From: Rhodothermaceae bacterium
GTDB lineage: Bacteria > Bacteroidota > Rhodothermia > Rhodothermales > Rubricoccaceae
DNA length: 12,216 nucleotides
Assembly: GCA_013003465.1 (NCBI GenBank)
Contig: JABDIZ010000103.1
Location: forward strand, 1-12,216
Reading direction: 5' to 3'
Below the pieces are notes generated by a model, which saw only the letters and a list, made by a program, of their open reading frames with translations, was not told the DNA's origin and ran no database searches. This document shows, one piece after another, positions 5,848 to 12,216 of the stretch. How positions within the stretch are numbered: position 1 is the first letter of the stretch; each line of letters begins with the position of its first letter. Made by a program: the position numbers and the translations under genes.

Positions 5848-7254
5848 CTGCGTCTCAGCCTCTCGGTTTCCTGTCTGTTGCTCTCCGTCCTCTGGATCGG
5901 GTGCTCCAGTCCCTCGGCCCTCGATTCCCCCGATGCCGGGCGGTCGATGACCTACGAGCCGGGCCTACCCAACTTCGACCTCGAAGCGCTCGCCACGCTG
6001 CGGAGCGGTGCGCCAGGGCTGGACCTCTACCTGAGTGTGCCACACGCCTCGCTTGTCTTTACGAATGCAGGCGGTGCGTTCCGCGCTCAGTATCGGTACG
6101 ATGTGGAGGTGCGCGATGAACGTGGGCAGGCGCGCACCCATAGCGTGTCGTTCGTGGATTCGTTGCGCTTGCCCACCTATGCAGCGACGCGGACGTTTCG
6201 GCCCGTCGTGCGGGAGGAGCGCCTTGCGGTTGATCCGGGCACCTACGTCGTTGTGGCGACGCTGACCGACGAAGAGACCGATAAGACGGTGGAGCGGCGG
6301 CAGCGGGTGACGGTGCCCGTGCCGGTAGGGGCACCGGCGATCAGCCGCGTGGCGCTGGCCATTAAGCGACCGGGTGAAGCCTTCGAACCGCAGGTGGCTC
6401 TCAACACGCCGACCGGCTTCGATTCGCTCCGCGCGACCATCGAACTCTACAACACCACACCGACGACGAGCGTTCAACTCCAACTGGAGCGTCTCCGCAG
6501 CGACACGACGGTCGCGCGCCCGGCCTACTGGCTGGCCTACGGCCGCTCCTCGCTCGAATTCCGCGGCGTCGATTTCAGCGGCGCGCCCGCCGACACGATT
6601 CAAGTCACTACGCGGCCGGTGGAGCAAGCTGCGCTGGCCCTGAGCGTCGAGATCAACCTGCCGCCCCTGGAGCCGGGCGTGTACCGCATCCACCTAACCG
6701 CGCGGGATAGCTCGGGGACGGAGCCCTTCGCCGAGCAGACGCGCGAGTTCGCCGTCCGCCAGGCCGACTTTCCGCGCCTGACTGAACTCGGCGACCTCAT
6801 CGCGGCGCTGACGTACCTCACCTCCGAGCGCGAACTGACCTTCATCCAGGAAGGTGAGACGGCGGGCGAGCGTCGCCGCCGCTTCGATGGCTTCTGGGGC
6901 ACGCTGTTCAACGACCGCCGGGTGGCGTCGGGGATCGTTCGGCTCTATTACGAGCGCGTGGAGGAGGCCAACCTGCTCTTCACCACGCATAAGGAAGGCT
7001 GGAGGACGGACCGAGGCATGGTCTACGTGCTGCTCGGCCCGCCCGCCTTTGTGGAGACGATGCCCACCGACGAGCGGTGGCACTACCAGGTCGGGGGCAG
7101 CAACACCCTCTCGACATTCGTCTTCGAGCGCGCGTCGTATTACGAGGGTGTGCTCCGTCCCGCGTTCGAGAACTGGGTACTGCAACGCAGCAATGCCTAC
7201 GAGCCCATCTGGCGACGGGCCATCCGCAACTGGCGCGAGGGCACGGTGCTGTGA
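5848..7254 (+). CDS. GWxTD domain-containing lipoprotein
   Basis: An envelope lipoprotein with a C-terminal GWxTD domain, a family of unknown function seen in Bacteroidota-related phyla, Gemmatimonadota and Acidobacteriota. Counted from a CTG start at 5848 it has 468 residues. The signature KEGWRTDRGMVYVLLGPP lies near residues 382-399 and is followed by WHYQ and by FVFERASYYEG. Residues about 40-300 are beta-rich with repeated Val/Thr strands, suggesting Ig-like or beta-sandwich modules. Start choice: the only standard start is TTG at 5878, but it leaves just MLSVLWIG before the lipobox Cys, too short and uncharged for export. Reading back to CTG 5848 gives MRLSLSVSCLLLSVLWIGC, a proper lipoprotein signal. 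A TGA at 5827 closes the frame upstream. The domain call is firm; the start is inferred. Function is unknown. Confidence 0.88.
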   Translation: MRLSLSVSCLLLSVLWIGCSSPSALDSPDAGRSMTYEPGLPNFDLEALATLRSGAPGLDLYLSVPHASLVFTNAGGAFRAQYRYDVEVRDERGQARTHSVSFVDSLRLPTYAATRTFRPVVREERLAVDPGTYVVVATLTDEETDKTVERRQRVTVPVPVGAPAISRVALAIKRPGEAFEPQVALNTPTGFDSLRATIELYNTTPTTSVQLQLERLRSDTTVARPAYWLAYGRSSLEFRGVDFSGAPADTIQVTTRPVEQAALALSVEINLPPLEPGVYRIHLTARDSSGTEPFAEQTREFAVRQADFPRLTELGDLIAALTYLTSERELTFIQEGETAGERRRRFDGFWGTLFNDRRVASGIVRLYYERVEEANLLFTTHKEGWRTDRGMVYVLLGPPAFVETMPTDERWHYQVGGSNTLSTFVFERASYYEGVLRPAFENWVLQRSNAYEPIWRRAIRNWREGTVL

Positions 7255-7268
7255 AGGGCTTGAGGCTT

Positions 7269-7283
7269 GAAGCTAGGAGCTTT
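7269..7283 (+). terminator. Short hairpin after the GWxTD gene (weak terminator candidate)
   Basis: GAAGCT (7269-7274) can pair with AGCTTT (7278-7283) around an AGG loop, giving five Watson-Crick pairs plus one G-U. It starts 14 bases after the stop codon. The stem is short and the T run is only three bases, so termination would be weak. The 10-mer GAAGCTAGGA in it also occurs at 3015-3024, after panB. Confidence 0.3.
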
Positions 7284-7432
7284 CGGCACGGGCATCCGTT
7301 TCGTGACAGCAGCAGCTTACCCAGTGACCAATGCCCAGTGCATCCTGATCATGCTAACTTCGTAGCACCTCCGTTATCATCCTGCGGCTGCGCGCGCGGC
7401 CCCATCGCATTCGCTCCCGACCTTCCCTTCCC

Positions 7433-10354
<2,922 letters not shown>

Positions 10355-10370
10355 TCTCCCATCTTCATCG

Positions 10371-10482
10371 TGTCATCCCGAGCGAAGCCGAGGGATCTAT
10401 TTCCGCTGTGTGCGGCCGTACCGAAGCCGTTTCCCAAGCTGTAAGTAGATCTCATGACTCGCGATGCTCGCTCAGGATGACA
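10371..10482. repeat. Imperfect inverted repeat, REP/MITE-like intergenic element
   Basis: TGTCATCCCGAGCGA (10371-10385) and TCGCTCAGGATGACA (10468-10482) are inverted copies matching at 14 of 15 bases. A second inner pair, GATCTA (10394-10399) and TAGATC (10446-10451), makes each arm about 29-37 bases around a 46-base centre. Translated, the arms read CHPERSRG and CHPERAS, a string often seen in false ORFs over the dispersed repeats of this type found in many bacteria. The element fills most of the 147-base gap between the M16 and MOSC genes and ends 19 bases before the MOSC start. It could fold into a long mRNA hairpin acting as a terminator or stabiliser of the M16 transcript, or be a non-autonomous mobile element. 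I see no clear target-site duplication. Confidence 0.75.
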
Positions 10483-10501
10483 TGCACAAAGGTGAAACGG
10501 G

Positions 10502-10978
10502 ATGAACTGGCAGGGCACACTCGACGCCATCTACCTCGCGCCGGAGGCGAAGGCGCCGATAGAGCGCGTGGAGGCAGTCGAGGTGATTGCTGGGCGAGGG
10601 CTGAAAGGGGATCGCTACTTCAAGGGCATGGGTGCGTTCAGCCGATTTCCGGGAAAGCGCCGCGAGGTGACGCTCATCCGTGCCGAAGCACTGGCTGAGG
10701 CCATCGCCGAGTTCGGCATCGCCCTGGCGGACGGGGAGCACCGGCGCAACCTCGTCGTTTCGAAGGTGCCGCTGGCCGAGTTAGTCAAGCAGCGCTTCCG
10801 GGTAGGGGAGGCCGTGCTGCGCGGGGTCCAGATCTGCGCACCGTGCAAATACCTCGTCCGCGTGACCGAGGAACCGCGCATCTTCGACGCACTCGTCGGG
10901 CGGGGCGGCCTACGCGCTGAAATCCTCGAAACCGGGACGGTACGACAGGGGGCTGTCGTTGCTCCACTCGACGTTTGA
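10502..10978 (+). CDS. MOSC domain-containing protein
   Basis: A 158-residue stand-alone MOSC domain, the sulphur-carrier fold also found at the C-terminus of molybdenum cofactor sulphurase. Visible MOSC features are VIAGRGLKGDRYF (residues 28-40), REVTLI near 54-59, HRRNLVV (80-86), RVGEAVLRGV and CAPCKYL, with Cys112 and Cys115 at the site of the conserved MOSC cysteine. The family's small members have poorly defined roles: sulphur transfer or reduction of N-hydroxylated compounds are known for relatives, but nothing here picks one. Unlike the other genes in the window it has a purine-rich Shine-Dalgarno-like AAAGGTG about seven bases before the ATG. It directly follows the inverted repeat and precedes dnaG by 60 bases, so the two may share a transcript. 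No molybdopterin genes are nearby. Confidence 0.9.
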   Translation: MNWQGTLDAIYLAPEAKAPIERVEAVEVIAGRGLKGDRYFKGMGAFSRFPGKRREVTLIRAEALAEAIAEFGIALADGEHRRNLVVSKVPLAELVKQRFRVGEAVLRGVQICAPCKYLVRVTEEPRIFDALVGRGGLRAEILETGTVRQGAVVAPLDV

Positions 10979-11038
10979 CGGCACCGGATCTCGCTCCTGT
11001 GTTCGGGGTTATCCTACGCCGCGCTCACCCCTTCCCCG

Positions 11039-12216
11039 ATGGCCCGCATTCCCGACTCGACTGTTGACGATGTCCGCGCCGCCGTGGACCTCGTGGACGT
11101 CGTCAGCGACTACGTCCGGCTCAAGAAGCAGGGTGTGCGGTTCGTCGGGCTGTGCCCGTTCCACAACGAGAAGACGCCGTCGTTCTCCGTCGATTCGCGA
11201 CAGGACCTGTTTTACTGCTTTGGCTGCAAGCGCGGCGGTGACCTCTTCAAGTTCATCGAAGAGATTGAAGGCGTCGGCTTCCTTGACTCGGTGCGGTTGC
11301 TGGCCGACCGGGCTGGGATCGAGATCGCGGAGGAGGAAGGGAACAGCGAGGAGGCGAGCGAGAAGGAAGCCATGCTCGGCGCGCTGCGTTTCGCCGCGCG
11401 CTTTTTCTTTGACCAACTCAAGACGCCGCGTGGTCAACGCGCTATCGACTACCTCGGGCAGCGTGGGTTCACAAAAGAGACCGTTAAGACCTTTGGCATT
11501 GGCTACGCGCCCGATAGCTGGGACACGCTCCTCAAAGCGGCCACGGCGGCGCAGTTCAAACCCGAGATCCTCGAGCAGGTCGGCCTCGTCAAGCGTCGGG
11601 AGAAAGGCGACGGCCACTACGATGTGTTCCGCGACCGCCTGATGTTTCCGATCCTCTCGCCCGTAGGCAAGGTGCTTGGCTTCGGCGGGCGCATCATGCC
11701 GGACACCAAGAAGGACGGGGACTTTGAGCCAGCGAAGTACATCAACACGTCCGAGACGCCGGTGTACCACAAGAGCGAGGTGCTCTACGGCCTCAAGCAG
11801 GCTAAGACTGCCATCCGGGGGGAGGAAGAGGCGCTGCTCGTGGAAGGCTACGCCGATGTGGTCTCGCTCTTCCAGGCAGGGATCAAGCACGTCGTGGCGA
11901 GCAGCGGGACAGCGCTCACGCCGCAGCAGGTGCGCCTCCTCGGCCGCTACGCCCGCACCGTCGTGCTCCTTTATGACGCCGACAACGCAGGTGTCAACGC
12001 GGCGCTCAAGGGGATCGAGACGGTGCTCGCCGGGGGGCTCGCCGTGTATGCGGTCACCCTCCCCGACGGTGCCGATCCCGATTCCTTCGTCCAGCGCTTC
12101 GGCGCGGAGGCCTTCCGCACGCTACTCCGCGAGGAGCGGCAGGACTTCGTCGGGTTCATCGTGCAACACGCCCGTCGCCTGGGTGGCCTCGACACGCCCG
12201 AGGGCAAAGCCAAGAC
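11039..12216 (+). CDS. dnaG: DNA primase DnaG (3' partial)
   Basis: DnaG makes the RNA primers for chromosome replication with the replicative helicase. 392 residues are visible and the frame is still open at the right edge, so the C-terminal helicase-binding domain is missing (the full protein is usually near 600 residues). The N-terminal zinc-binding domain shows CPFHNEKTPSF and YCFGCKRGGD, giving the ligands C39, H42, C60 and C63. The RNA polymerase domain follows with FRDRLMFPI (197-205), VLGFGGR (212-218) and KYINTSETPVYHKSEVLYGL (233-252). The TOPRIM acidic residues are E269 in VEGYAD and D313 and D315 in LLYDADNAG, where many primases have DGD. ASSGTALT (287-294) is also typical. The ATG at 11039 follows a pyrimidine-rich stretch, CACCCCTTCCCCG, and places the family N-terminus correctly. 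Confidence 0.97.
   Translation, partial: MARIPDSTVDDVRAAVDLVDVVSDYVRLKKQGVRFVGLCPFHNEKTPSFSVDSRQDLFYCFGCKRGGDLFKFIEEIEGVGFLDSVRLLADRAGIEIAEEEGNSEEASEKEAMLGALRFAARFFFDQLKTPRGQRAIDYLGQRGFTKETVKTFGIGYAPDSWDTLLKAATAAQFKPEILEQVGLVKRREKGDGHYDVFRDRLMFPILSPVGKVLGFGGRIMPDTKKDGDFEPAKYINTSETPVYHKSEVLYGLKQAKTAIRGEEEALLVEGYADVVSLFQAGIKHVVASSGTALTPQQVRLLGRYARTVVLLYDADNAGVNAALKGIETVLAGGLAVYAVTLPDGADPDSFVQRFGAEAFRTLLREERQDFVGFIVQHARRLGGLDTPEGKAK

Noticed and set aside
5965..6693. A 242-codon minus-strand frame over the GWxTD gene
   Set aside because: No start context or motif; the plus-strand gene explains the region.
7341..7432. Possible promoter boxes before the M16 gene (TAACTTCG at 7355, TATCAT at 7375)
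   Set aside because: Each resembles a -10/-7 element, but neither has a convincing partner at a proper distance.
11009..11890. A 293-codon open frame on the minus strand over dnaG
   Set aside because: The plus strand carries an unmistakable primase with all zinc and TOPRIM residues; the antisense frame shows no family features.

Overview
The window is a GC-rich, gene-dense stretch of bacterial chromosome. It holds mostly housekeeping genes of a Gram-negative organism with an outer membrane: BamA, Skp-like chaperones, lipoproteins and a secreted M16 protease. Three things point to the Bacteroidota/Rhodothermota side of the tree, something like a Rhodothermales or Salinibacter relative: a GWxTD-domain lipoprotein, a Bacteroidota-like PanB motif, and start codons that almost all lack a Shine-Dalgarno sequence. 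This placement is inference from gene content, not a phylogeny.

Layout. (1) 1-2047 +: the C-terminal barrel of BamA (cut by the left edge), then two tandem, diverged OmpH/Skp-type periplasmic chaperones. The unit closes with a strong 14-bp-stem terminator at 2071-2109. (2) 2162-4411 +: panB (pantothenate synthesis), surE (nucleotidase) and a BCP/PrxQ peroxiredoxin, probably one transcript. (3) 4421-4876 -: a small unrecognised lipoprotein, convergent with the peroxiredoxin gene (9-bp gap) and divergent from tpiA. (4) 5041-7254 +: tpiA (glycolysis), then a GWxTD-domain lipoprotein that seems to need a CTG start to have a full signal peptide. (5) 7433-10354 +: a 973-residue exported M16 zinc protease with an active N-terminal half and a degenerate C-terminal half. 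(6) 10371-10482: an imperfect inverted repeat of the dispersed REP/MITE-like type. (7) 10502-12216 +: a small MOSC-domain protein and then dnaG (primase), which runs off the right edge.

How the genes fit together. The left block is an outer-membrane biogenesis cassette: BamA inserts beta-barrels and Skp-like proteins escort them across the periplasm. The other genes serve ordinary metabolism, stress defence, replication and envelope proteolysis, and nothing shows them forming one system. No gene-free stretch exceeds 300 bases. The longest gaps are 7255-7432 (178 bases: a short hairpin, a 7-bp direct repeat, no convincing promoter) and 4877-5040 (164 bases: the divergent control region between the lipoprotein and tpiA).

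I see no CRISPR array, tRNA, rRNA, insertion sequence, phage gene or defence system. The window looks like core genome. The most interesting points are the pyrimidine-rich, SD-less leaders before nearly every start, the odd start of the GWxTD lipoprotein, the inverted repeat before the MOSC gene, and the orphan lipoprotein.
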